Source of the DNA: Brevibacillus antibioticus
GTDB lineage: Bacteria > Bacillota > Bacilli > Brevibacillales > Brevibacillaceae
Assembly (NCBI RefSeq): GCF_005217615.1
Contig: NZ_SZNK01000001.1
Span: 1,197,501-1,261,500, forward strand
Length of the DNA stretch: 64,000 bases
Reading direction: 5' to 3'
Positions 37,601 to 45,519 of this stretch are shown one piece after another. Positions within the stretch are counted from its first letter, which is position 1. Each line of letters opens with the position of its first letter. Below the pieces are notes generated by a model that saw only the letters and a program-made list of their open reading frames with translations, had not been told where the DNA came from and did no database searches. A program made the position numbers and the translations under genes.

Positions 37601-37736
37601 TGTCATTGTGATATCCCATGACGATCGTTATTTCCATACAGCAGATCGACTGATCAAAGTTGATTTGGGGAGAATTGTTCAAAATGACGACCAACGAATC
37701 GCAAGAGAAAATGTTATGACACTTTCCCAAGCATAA
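34614..37736 (+). CDS. S12 prodrug peptidase fused to ABC exporter
   Basis: A 1040-residue fusion. Residues 1-29 are a signal/anchor segment ending VFAEG. Residues ~40-380 are an S12 (beta-lactamase/ClbP-like) serine peptidase: S97-T-S-K100 is the SxxK motif and Y191 the general-base Tyr (YAT), with HDGG near 330. The spacing is nearly that of ClbP S95/K98/Y186. About five membrane helices follow (~390-560), then an ABC exporter membrane part and a nucleotide-binding domain with Walker A GGNGSGKST (~855), signature LSTGQ and Walker B ILLFDEW, of the cyclic-peptide exporter type. Together with the acyl-D-Asn module this fits a peptidase that removes the prodrug cap outside the membrane during export. 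GTG 34614 follows AAAAGGAGTGAAGG; the frame from 34527 would spoil the signal peptide. Confidence 0.9.
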   Translation: MLKIRWGLAGLLVMFTLMQWVSSMTVFAEGTTADTNSTTTWSQIEAFIQEKMKEGNIPGVAVSVVQGDQVVYEKGVGYADVEKQLPVGPETLFELGSTSKAFTALGILKLQEKGLVNLQDPVTKYLPWLTLQYKGKPVEVTLEQFYHHTSGVPFRTIADIPIASGDDALEQTARTLINEELDSLPGDRYNYATINYDVLGLVIAKVSGQSYEAFMRDEVLQPLHMNQTYLSRAEASQHGLAQGYKYEFLEPRPYDAPEYRGNVPAGYLISNAEDMATWLQTQLVLSTNGSSSALIRESHQPNLNVLPSIDGSYYAGGWFVKQHGGVKIFHDGGNPNFSSYIVLLPQEKWGVAVLANSNSAYTQTIAEGVLDLARGKQPAEDTTQEFIFNRVDQLSVILLSIMTPLFLLTCGMIVKKLIELIRKQRRFSGKPFMTAVQFGFFGVFLFGFYYVLNSVPNVFFNGMSWNFVEVWGPQSLLIGLSSTFIAVFALCIHFLLSAIFIKPDEKSFFSLVILSVASGLGNALIIFVINESFHYSNGYEAGLLAYFALGIAIYIIGQRLVRVKLIQLTNNEVYSKRLTMINKILNTSYQRFEEIENEKIYAGLNNDTELISNFANVLVTGLTNSVTLICCFVYLGMVNFYGMLTSVVVIALAAGLYTLVGQASKKIWEDTRNLQNTFFRLITAIVKGYKELNLHSGKRQDFRNDIYTCCEEYRDKRIEGDTKFANVFVIGELLFTIVIGIVAFIFPLIFSDIRTDVLRNYIFVFLYMTGPVHGIMNTVPTLIQMRISWERINGLIKQITLMESTRTGAKPVGHVETLEMKDVKFRYRSQNGETFSVGPINLTLRGGEITFITGGNGSGKSTLAKLMTGLYEADSGEIYINGETISRETLSQHYSAIFTDFHLFEKMYGIDYVKKQERISHYLKELQLDDKIEIVDGKFSTTQLSTGQRKRLALLVTYLEDRPILLFDEWAADQDASYREFFYMEILPQLRDENRCVIVISHDDRYFHTADRLIKVDLGRIVQNDDQRIARENVMTLSQA

Positions 37737-37779
37737 TGTAGATTTGGCAATCAAGCGAAGGAAGAGGCGGACTGTCAAG

Positions 37780-40700
37780 ATGAGTCGATTCGAGAAATTG
37801 GATAAACAAAACATTGAGGATATTGTAGCCTTATCACCGGTACAGGAGGGAATTCTTTTTCACTATCTGAGCGATGGAAATAATGTCCTGTATGTCGAAC
37901 ACATGTATTATCAGTTGACTGATGACATCAACACCGATTGGTTCAGGCAAGCATGGCAGGTGGTTGTAGATACGAATGAGATGCTAAGAACCGTATTTCG
38001 ATATGGCATCAGTGAAAATCCAATCCAAGTAATCTTAAAGCATTATCACCCGCCGATTGCTGTCTATAACGAGGTCTTGAGCAAGAACGAAGCGGAGTCG
38101 ATCCGTAAGTCGATTCGTGCGAAAAAGATGGACATCGGAAAAGCTCCGTTCGAAATTTATTTACTAAAGCTAGCTCCTGGACTCTATGAGATGATACTTC
38201 GCTTTCACCACATCTTGTTTGATGGCTGGAGCAATGCGGTGCTACTCAAAGAGTTTATGGCTGCCTATCGTGCAATCAAGAGCCATACACCGCTTGCCCC
38301 GGTGTGTAAGACGAAGTACAAACAGTTCGTCGTTTGGAATCAAAAACGAGATCGTGACAAGCAAAAAGCATACTGGAAAAGCTATCTGGAAGGCTTTGAG
38401 ACAAAGACGATGCTCCCGATTGTTGGGTACCAGCAGCAAGAGAATGTGGAGATGGCGGAATATCAGGTAACCCTCTCAGACAAGCTGAGGGAAAATATGG
38501 AGCAAGTTGCCAAGCAATACCACGTGACAATTGCTACTTTGCTCTATTGTGCGTGGGGCGTCGTGTTGCAACGCTACAACAATACAGATGATGTCCTGTT
38601 CGGAACGACAGTATCAGGGCGGATGGCAGAAGTGCCAGGAATCGAAGAGATCGTCGGTCTGTTTATCAACACCGTGCCGTTACGCTTTTTGGCACAGGCC
38701 AATGAGCAGGTGAGTACCATTTTGCAACGATTGAACCGCTCCTTGGCAGAGCGCAATGCCTATGAGAGCACGCCATTGGTAGAGCTCAAATCTTGCGTTG
38801 ATTTTGACCGGAAAGAGAGTCTGTTCGATTCTATCATGGTGATAGAGAACTACCCGCTAGATCAGAGTTTGATGCAAGCGGAACAAGACTTTCACATCGA
38901 ATTTGTCGGGAAAACAGAAGTTACCAATTACGATCTGACTATCGAAGTGTCGACACACGAGCAGATGAGTATCCATTTCATCTATCACACAGCAAAATTT
39001 GACCCTAAGCTGATTGAAAAGATGGTTCGGCATTTTACCAACATTCTTTTCGAGTTGACCAATCGCCCTGATGAACCACTTAATAATCTTGAAATGCTTT
39101 CGGCTGAAGAATGTAAACAATTGTTGAACGAGTTTTCTACGTTTCAGGCTCCTTATCCTAAGGAAAAGAGCCTTGACGAACTCATCGATGAACAGGCCGC
39201 GAAAACACCGGACAAAATTGCCTTGATCTATCGGGATAAATCGCTTACTTATCAGGAACTGTGGGACAAATCTACCAAACTAGCTAAGTGTCTGGTGAAA
39301 ATGGGTGTAGTGGAAGACCAGTGCGTGGGTCTGATGACGGAGAGTTCGCTGGAGATGATGATTGGGATACTGGCAGTTATGAAAGCAGGAGGGGCCTATC
39401 TCCCAATTGATGTGCAATATCCCAGAGACCGAATGCGTTATATGCTCGAAAACAGCGGGGCGGGTATTTTACTGACTCAGTCCCATCTAATGGGCCAAGT
39501 ACTATTTGCAGGCAAAGTCATTTGTCTGGATGACCCTGCAATCTATGAAGCAGACGATCAAGCAGAGCTTCCGGAGAAAAGGAACCCGGACCGGCTGATT
39601 TATATGATCTATACGTCAGGTACAACCGGACAACCCAAAGGGGTCATGGTGAAGCATCATGCGTTTGTTAATCTGATGACCTGGTACACAGAGGAATTCT
39701 TTATTGATGAGAATGAGCGCATCTTGCTGATTGCTCCGGTTGGCTTTGATCTGGCACAAAAGAATCTCTTTGCCGGTTTGATGAAAGGCGGGACGTTGAT
39801 TCTCTATCCATCAGGATTGTTTGACTACAAGGAAATGGCAGATTTGATCGACAACCAAAAAATCACGCTGATTAACTGTACGCCGAGCGCCTTTTATCCA
39901 TTGCTTGATTTTACCCAGAATGATCAATACCAAAAGATCAAAAGCTTACGCAAAGTATTCCTCGGAGGGGAATCGATTAATTGCCAAGCCTTGGCTCCTT
40001 TGGTGAAATCGGAGTATTACACTGCGGATATCTACAATACCTATGGTCCAACCGAATGTACGGATGTGGTTTCGTTCTATCTTCTTGATTTTACGAAGCC
40101 GAGTCAAACCATATCAGTTCCGATTGGCAAACCAGTATATAATACTTTCCTTTATGTGTTAGACCGATTCCAAAAGCTGCAACCGGTTGGGGTACCAGGA
40201 GAGTTGTACATTGGGGGAGTAGGCGTGGGCCGCGGGTATAAGAATAACCCAGAGCTCACCAAGCAAAAATTTGTCCCGAATCCCTTTGTTCCGGGAGAAT
40301 TGATGTATGGTACTGGAGATTTGGTGAAATGGCTTCCAGATGGGAACTTGGATTTCATCGGACGCGTGGACAATCAAGTGAAAATCCGCGGGTACCGCAT
40401 CGAGCTTGGAGCCATCGAGAAGACATTATTAGAACATGAAGCTATTAAAGAAGCAGCTGTGATTTGCAAGGAATGGAACGGTGCGAAATATTTGGTTGCT
40501 TTCTATGTGCCAACGGTTGAGCTTTTGGTACGGCAAGTCAAGGAGTACGCTGAGAACAAGCTTCCAACCTTTATGCTTCCTCAGACTTTTGTCCAGTTGG
40601 AAGCTCTACCGTTGACACCGAACGGAAAGATCGACAAGAAAAAACTTGCGCAGTACGAGCCGAATATGGAGATAGAAGCCGAAGCTTTTAAGCCTACGTC

Positions 40701-41541
40701 AGAAGCAGAGGAATTTTTACTGAATATTTGGCGAACGTTGCTGCGAAAGCAACAGATTGGTGTCCATCACAGTTTTTTTGAGTTGGGCGGGGATTCCCTG
40801 TTGCTGATCCGCATGCATGCAATGATTGAGAAGCATTATCCTGACCGTGTGACGGTAGCCGATCTGTTCGCCTATCCGACTATCGCAAAGCTGAGTCAGT
40901 TCTTGACGAAGGCAAATGTAAAGGAGAAGGAGCCGCTGTCATTGCCGAAGCTTCCGTTGCCGATAGAGTACTTCGGCTCGAGGAATACCGATTCAGGAGA
41001 GGCTTTCTTTACCTCAACTCCAAATCAACACCTGTGGGAAAAAGTGACCGAGATCGCCAGCCAGCAGCGTATAACTAGCCTCGATGTTCTCATATCTGTT
41101 GCCTTGTTTTTTTTCAATCAAGTGAGCAAGCAGCAGGTGATTACGTTGCACAGCATGTCCACAGATACCACAGAAGTATGCAATGTCACAGCTGATTTTG
41201 CGGCAACGGCTAATTTTACCGAGCTGTTTCATACGGTCGCTAGGCAACGCGCCAATCCAGCACAGTCGTATCCACTCCGTAAGGTCTGTGCAACGCAGCG
41301 GGCAAGTGACAAACAGAGTGTCACGCTCTTATTTTATGAGGAACACCGCATGCCGCAGGATGTGGATTTGACAACGGTCTATGATCTCTATTTTGGCTTA
41401 CAACAGAAGCCGGAGCAGGTGATAATCACCTGTCACTATCAAAACAACCACCTGAACCGACAGAAAGTGAGACAACTTTTCCAATCTTATATGACTGTCC
41501 TTGCACAAGTATTCGAATCATACTCGTCTGTAAAAAGCTAA
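37780..41541 (+). CDS. NRPS module C-A-T followed by half condensation domain
   Basis: A 1253-residue synthetase. Condensation domain 1-440 (HHILFDG near 142), adenylation ~462-960, thiolation ~990-1040 (ELGGDSLLL), then ~200 residues (1053-1253) resembling only the C-terminal half of a condensation domain, without any HHxxxDG. A-domain pocket read by eye: D-L-K-N-F-G-T-D-V plus Lys. I do not know its substrate; the normal Asp235 indicates an alpha-amino acid, and the extra Asp near position 330 may contact a basic side chain. It should take acyl-D-Asn from the first module and pass the chain to the KS of the next gene. ATG 37780 is chosen with AAGAGGCGG upstream. Confidence 0.9.
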   Translation: MSRFEKLDKQNIEDIVALSPVQEGILFHYLSDGNNVLYVEHMYYQLTDDINTDWFRQAWQVVVDTNEMLRTVFRYGISENPIQVILKHYHPPIAVYNEVLSKNEAESIRKSIRAKKMDIGKAPFEIYLLKLAPGLYEMILRFHHILFDGWSNAVLLKEFMAAYRAIKSHTPLAPVCKTKYKQFVVWNQKRDRDKQKAYWKSYLEGFETKTMLPIVGYQQQENVEMAEYQVTLSDKLRENMEQVAKQYHVTIATLLYCAWGVVLQRYNNTDDVLFGTTVSGRMAEVPGIEEIVGLFINTVPLRFLAQANEQVSTILQRLNRSLAERNAYESTPLVELKSCVDFDRKESLFDSIMVIENYPLDQSLMQAEQDFHIEFVGKTEVTNYDLTIEVSTHEQMSIHFIYHTAKFDPKLIEKMVRHFTNILFELTNRPDEPLNNLEMLSAEECKQLLNEFSTFQAPYPKEKSLDELIDEQAAKTPDKIALIYRDKSLTYQELWDKSTKLAKCLVKMGVVEDQCVGLMTESSLEMMIGILAVMKAGGAYLPIDVQYPRDRMRYMLENSGAGILLTQSHLMGQVLFAGKVICLDDPAIYEADDQAELPEKRNPDRLIYMIYTSGTTGQPKGVMVKHHAFVNLMTWYTEEFFIDENERILLIAPVGFDLAQKNLFAGLMKGGTLILYPSGLFDYKEMADLIDNQKITLINCTPSAFYPLLDFTQNDQYQKIKSLRKVFLGGESINCQALAPLVKSEYYTADIYNTYGPTECTDVVSFYLLDFTKPSQTISVPIGKPVYNTFLYVLDRFQKLQPVGVPGELYIGGVGVGRGYKNNPELTKQKFVPNPFVPGELMYGTGDLVKWLPDGNLDFIGRVDNQVKIRGYRIELGAIEKTLLEHEAIKEAAVICKEWNGAKYLVAFYVPTVELLVRQVKEYAENKLPTFMLPQTFVQLEALPLTPNGKIDKKKLAQYEPNMEIEAEAFKPTSEAEEFLLNIWRTLLRKQQIGVHHSFFELGGDSLLLIRMHAMIEKHYPDRVTVADLFAYPTIAKLSQFLTKANVKEKEPLSLPKLPLPIEYFGSRNTDSGEAFFTSTPNQHLWEKVTEIASQQRITSLDVLISVALFFFNQVSKQQVITLHSMSTDTTEVCNVTADFAATANFTELFHTVARQRANPAQSYPLRKVCATQRASDKQSVTLLFYEEHRMPQDVDLTTVYDLYFGLQQKPEQVIITCHYQNNHLNRQKVRQLFQSYMTVLAQVFESYSSVKS

Positions 41542-41607
41542 AGATATATCGTTATGTGTGAAATAAATTTGAAGTCAAACGGCTATATGCTGAGGGAGAG
41601 ATATCTA

Positions 41608-44600
41608 TTGGATTTCCTATCAATTAGCGTAGACCAAATCTTACAAAACAGTCAGACGCAAATAGATGAGATACAGGACAAAGATATCGCCGTGATCGGT
41701 ATCTCCCTGCGCTTTCCGATGGCAGATACAGTCCAACAATTCTGGAACAACATCAGAAACGGTGTAGATTGCGTCCAAGCGATTCCAGCAGCACGACGTA
41801 AAGATGTCGACAACTTGCTGCGTCACCTCAATAAACTACATCCGAGCTTGTCCTATGCCAAAGGAGCATATTTGGATCGAATCGATACGTTTGATCATAC
41901 CTTTTTCAAAATTTCTCCAAACGAAGCTCGTTTGATAGATCCCAACCAGAGAATTTTTTTGGAGACGGCGTGGAGTGTGCTAGAGGATGCCGGGTATGGT
42001 GGCGACAGCCTGGCTGGGACTCGGACGGGCATCTATCTAGGATATGGTTCGGATGGGGACTATAAACGCTATATCGCTGAGATCGAACCGGAATCTATAG
42101 CATTGGCTACGACGGGAAATGTACGTCCACTGATCGCCAGCCGTTTGTCGCATATCATGAATTTCCGTGGGCCAAGCATGATTGTCGATACGACATGCTC
42201 CTCCTCGCTAACGGCGGTTCACCTGGCTTGTCAGGCGATCCGTAGCGGCGAGTGTGAGCAAGCCATTGCAGGCGGTGTGCAAATCCATTTAATCCCGGTC
42301 CGCAATGTGGAGATCGGCATAGAATCCTCCACGGGTCATACGCGAACGTTTGACGACAGCTCTGATGGTACAGGTACGGGCGAAGGGGCGGCTTGCGTGT
42401 TGTTGAAACCGTTGCACAAGGCATTACGCGACGGTGATCATATCTACGCGGTGATCAAAGGGAGCGCGGTGAACCATGATGGCACTTCCGCCAGTCTGAG
42501 CGCACCTAATGCCACGGCGCAAGAAGATGTCATGATCAATGCATGGCGTAAGGCTGATTTCGATCCTGAGACCATTACCTACATGGAAGCCCACGGGACG
42601 GGAACTAAGCTCGGCGATCCAATTGAGATTGATGGGATTAAGAGAGCCTTTTCAAAATTTACTGACAAAAGGCAATTTTGTGCTATCGGTTCGGTCAAAT
42701 CGAATATCGGACATCTGGACAATTCGGCTGGCATTGCTGGGCTGCTCAAAGCGATTCTTGCCTTGACCCATCAGGAATTGCCGCCGACGCTTCATTTTAC
42801 AAGGCCCAATCGGAATGTGTCATTTGAGGATTCGCCTGTTTACGTCAATGACTGCTTAACAAAATGGCATGTGAACGACCACCCCCGGCGCTGTGGCATA
42901 AGCTCCTTTGGCATCAGCGGAACCAACTGCCACATCGTATTGGAAGAAGCACCACCGAAAATGCACATCACGAATTCGGAGCCATGCCCTACCTGGCAGG
43001 TACTGACGCTTTCAGCCAAAACAGAAGAAGTGTTACTTACGCTCGTAAACCGGTACCGAGATGTACTTACTGAGACTGACAATCGGTTAGAAGATATCTG
43101 CTATACCGCAAATACTGGCAGAGGTCATGATGCACACCGTTTGGGCATTCCGGTGCGCAGCTTAGAACAACTTCAGTCAGCACTTGCGACCATCAGTTCA
43201 GTAGGCCTCACGGAAGAAACGCTTAAAACACAAGGTATTTGGTACGGCAGCCATCGTATGCTCCTCAACGAGCACGAACAACGTGAAGGAAGAACTCTTA
43301 CAGAAGAAAGGATGCAAATGCTGAGTGCCAAGGCCAACGCCGCCGTTCATCAATGGTTGCAAAGCGGCAAGCTGGACCAAGACCTGCTCCATAAATGGCT
43401 CGACCTATATATCGATGGGGCCAAACTTGATTTTGGAGCCTTATTCACCGAAAAAAAATACTACAAAATCCCATTACCAACCTATCCGTTTGCCAAAACA
43501 CGTTGTTGGCTCAAAGTGGGTACTTCGTCACAGAGCAATGCTAAGCTTTTCTACGAATCAATCTGGAAGCAGAAAGATCTGCCAATGGGCACACCATCCA
43601 TCGGAGACGGTTCTGTACTGATTTGGAAGGATGAAATGGGTATAGGTTCACAAGTAAGCCGACTTCTGCAACACCAACAGATACGGGTGATTGAAGCTGA
43701 ATTTGGAGAGCAATTCAGAAAACGTTCAGACAACACATTTGAGGTGCGGTCCGATTCGCTGGATGATTACCACAGACTGTTTCAGGAGCTAAAGGATGTT
43801 CAGATCAGCCAGATATTGCATTTTGCTTCGATTACAGCTGATTGCGAGGCAAAAACGATTGACCAGCTAAACGTCCATCTTAAAAAGGGCGTCATCGGCC
43901 TCTTTTATCTGGTAAAAGCGCTAGGGAATCAAATGAATCGAAACCCGTTAAAGCTGACGCTGATTTCGCAAAATGTCTACGAAGTGACAGGGTCGGAAAG
44001 TTATTTGCGACCTGAGAGCGCTGCCCTGTTTGGTCTGGGAAAAGCGGCTCATCTGGAGCTTCCGGAATTGACCTTCCGATGCATCGATATAGAAGAGGAT
44101 GCTAGTGTAGAGCTGCTTGTCCACGAACTGCGGTTGTCCACGCAGGACTTCATAGTGGCTCTGCGTGACGGAGCACGTTATGTGGAAGAGATCAACGAGT
44201 TAGACGCTTCCACTTGTGGTCGTGATCGAGACGTCAAGATCAAAGAAAACGGTGTATATCTCATTACTGGCGGCCTGGGGAAAATCGGTCTTGCATTTGC
44301 CAAACATTTGGCTACACGTCAGCATGTGCATCTAGTCTTGATTGGGCGTACCCGTCTTCCAGAGCGTGGGCTGTGGGAACAAGTCGTGCGATCTGGCGAA
44401 AAAACGGAGTCAACCAATAAGATCAAGGAGCTTCAATCACTTGAACAAGCAGGTGCAACGGTAGCTTACTATCCGTGCGATGTGGCAAGTGAAACCGAAC
44501 TGGAAGCAACCTTGCAACTGATTCGTGAACGATTTGGAAAAATCGATGGGATCTTCCATTGCGCTGGCATTGGTAGCCGCATGCAAGGCAGTCCGATCAA

Positions 44601-45519
44601 AACCGAATCGATTGACATATTTCAAAACGTCATTGCTCCGAAAATACAAGGAACCTGGCTATTGAATCAATTGACGATACAGGACAAGTTGGATTTCTTC
44701 TATTCATTTTCTTCCTCGATCACGATTGTGGGCGGAATTGGCAGCAGCCATTATACCGCTGCCAACTCCTATTTAGATGCCTTTTCCCATGCTCGCAACA
44801 AGTATGGCATGCGTGCGCTGGCGCTGGGGTGGGCGGCATGGGGGGAAGATGGAATTTTAGATAATCACAAGCATTTATTTCAGATGCTGTCGGACCAAGA
44901 TGGCATCGAGGCTTTTGAACAGATTATGGATATCAAGAAGAGCCGGGTGATTGTCGGACGGATGAATTATTCGTCTTCCCTTTTTGAAATCGGCGAATAC
45001 CTGCCATTCCGCTTGTCTGATCAACTGTATACGACCGTCTATAACCACCGCTTGTCTAACCAGGACCAATTCCCGACAACAGCTGTGAAAACGAACGTAA
45101 AAGACGAGGTCAAACTGATAGGCGTACCTAGCGACTCTTTTGGAGAGGTCGAGTTGCAAATTGCCCAAATCTGGCAAGAGGTTCTGGGCTTTGAGGAGTT
45201 CCATCTCTATGACAACTTCTTCGAGATTGGGGGCGACTCGATCATGATCACCAAGGTGCATGCGAGTTTGGAGAGGATTTACCCCGGAAAAGTCGTGATC
45301 GGCGATTTATTCTCTCACCCGTCGATTTCCAAGCTCGCCGCATATATTCGTGCAAAAGAGGGTGTGCAACGACCGAAGGACAGGAAAGAAAAGAAGGAGC
45401 CTGAAAAGTCTGCTGATTTGACAGGGGACATTTCCGACTTGTTGATAAATATCAAGAGAGGAAAGATATCGATTGAAAGCGCGGTCAAAAGCTTTCAGTC
45501 CTTGGAGGGCCAATCATGA
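41608..45519 (+). CDS. AT-less PKS module KS-KR-T
   Basis: About 1303 residues. Ketosynthase ~25-450 with active Cys in DTTCSSS (~196), EAHGTGTKLGDP and NIGHLDNSAG (both catalytic His). A ~200-residue post-KS linker ends in the LPTYPFAKTRCW motif and contains no AT. Ketoreductase ~660-1080 with LITGGLGKIG and a Ser/Tyr pair (FSSS, SHYTAAN), without the B-type LDD motif. Thiolation domain at ~1206 (EIGGDSIMI). A charged C-terminal tail (KRGKISIESAVKSF) looks like a docking element. TTG 41608 is the preferred start because GAGGGAGAG precedes it; ATG 41554 and 41587 are in frame but lack sites. The gene's stop overlaps the next start (ATGA). Confidence 0.9.
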   Translation: MDFLSISVDQILQNSQTQIDEIQDKDIAVIGISLRFPMADTVQQFWNNIRNGVDCVQAIPAARRKDVDNLLRHLNKLHPSLSYAKGAYLDRIDTFDHTFFKISPNEARLIDPNQRIFLETAWSVLEDAGYGGDSLAGTRTGIYLGYGSDGDYKRYIAEIEPESIALATTGNVRPLIASRLSHIMNFRGPSMIVDTTCSSSLTAVHLACQAIRSGECEQAIAGGVQIHLIPVRNVEIGIESSTGHTRTFDDSSDGTGTGEGAACVLLKPLHKALRDGDHIYAVIKGSAVNHDGTSASLSAPNATAQEDVMINAWRKADFDPETITYMEAHGTGTKLGDPIEIDGIKRAFSKFTDKRQFCAIGSVKSNIGHLDNSAGIAGLLKAILALTHQELPPTLHFTRPNRNVSFEDSPVYVNDCLTKWHVNDHPRRCGISSFGISGTNCHIVLEEAPPKMHITNSEPCPTWQVLTLSAKTEEVLLTLVNRYRDVLTETDNRLEDICYTANTGRGHDAHRLGIPVRSLEQLQSALATISSVGLTEETLKTQGIWYGSHRMLLNEHEQREGRTLTEERMQMLSAKANAAVHQWLQSGKLDQDLLHKWLDLYIDGAKLDFGALFTEKKYYKIPLPTYPFAKTRCWLKVGTSSQSNAKLFYESIWKQKDLPMGTPSIGDGSVLIWKDEMGIGSQVSRLLQHQQIRVIEAEFGEQFRKRSDNTFEVRSDSLDDYHRLFQELKDVQISQILHFASITADCEAKTIDQLNVHLKKGVIGLFYLVKALGNQMNRNPLKLTLISQNVYEVTGSESYLRPESAALFGLGKAAHLELPELTFRCIDIEEDASVELLVHELRLSTQDFIVALRDGARYVEEINELDASTCGRDRDVKIKENGVYLITGGLGKIGLAFAKHLATRQHVHLVLIGRTRLPERGLWEQVVRSGEKTESTNKIKELQSLEQAGATVAYYPCDVASETELEATLQLIRERFGKIDGIFHCAGIGSRMQGSPIKTESIDIFQNVIAPKIQGTWLLNQLTIQDKLDFFYSFSSSITIVGGIGSSHYTAANSYLDAFSHARNKYGMRALALGWAAWGEDGILDNHKHLFQMLSDQDGIEAFEQIMDIKKSRVIVGRMNYSSSLFEIGEYLPFRLSDQLYTTVYNHRLSNQDQFPTTAVKTNVKDEVKLIGVPSDSFGEVELQIAQIWQEVLGFEEFHLYDNFFEIGGDSIMITKVHASLERIYPGKVVIGDLFSHPSISKLAAYIRAKEGVQRPKDRKEKKEPEKSADLTGDISDLLINIKRGKISIESAVKSFQSLEGQS

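Noticed and set aside
40936-41541. Half-C domain as the result of a frameshift in a normal C domain
   Set aside because: Reading is continuous from the T domain into the half-C and the missing N-terminal half is not found in another frame; the same layout recurs at 55135-55709.
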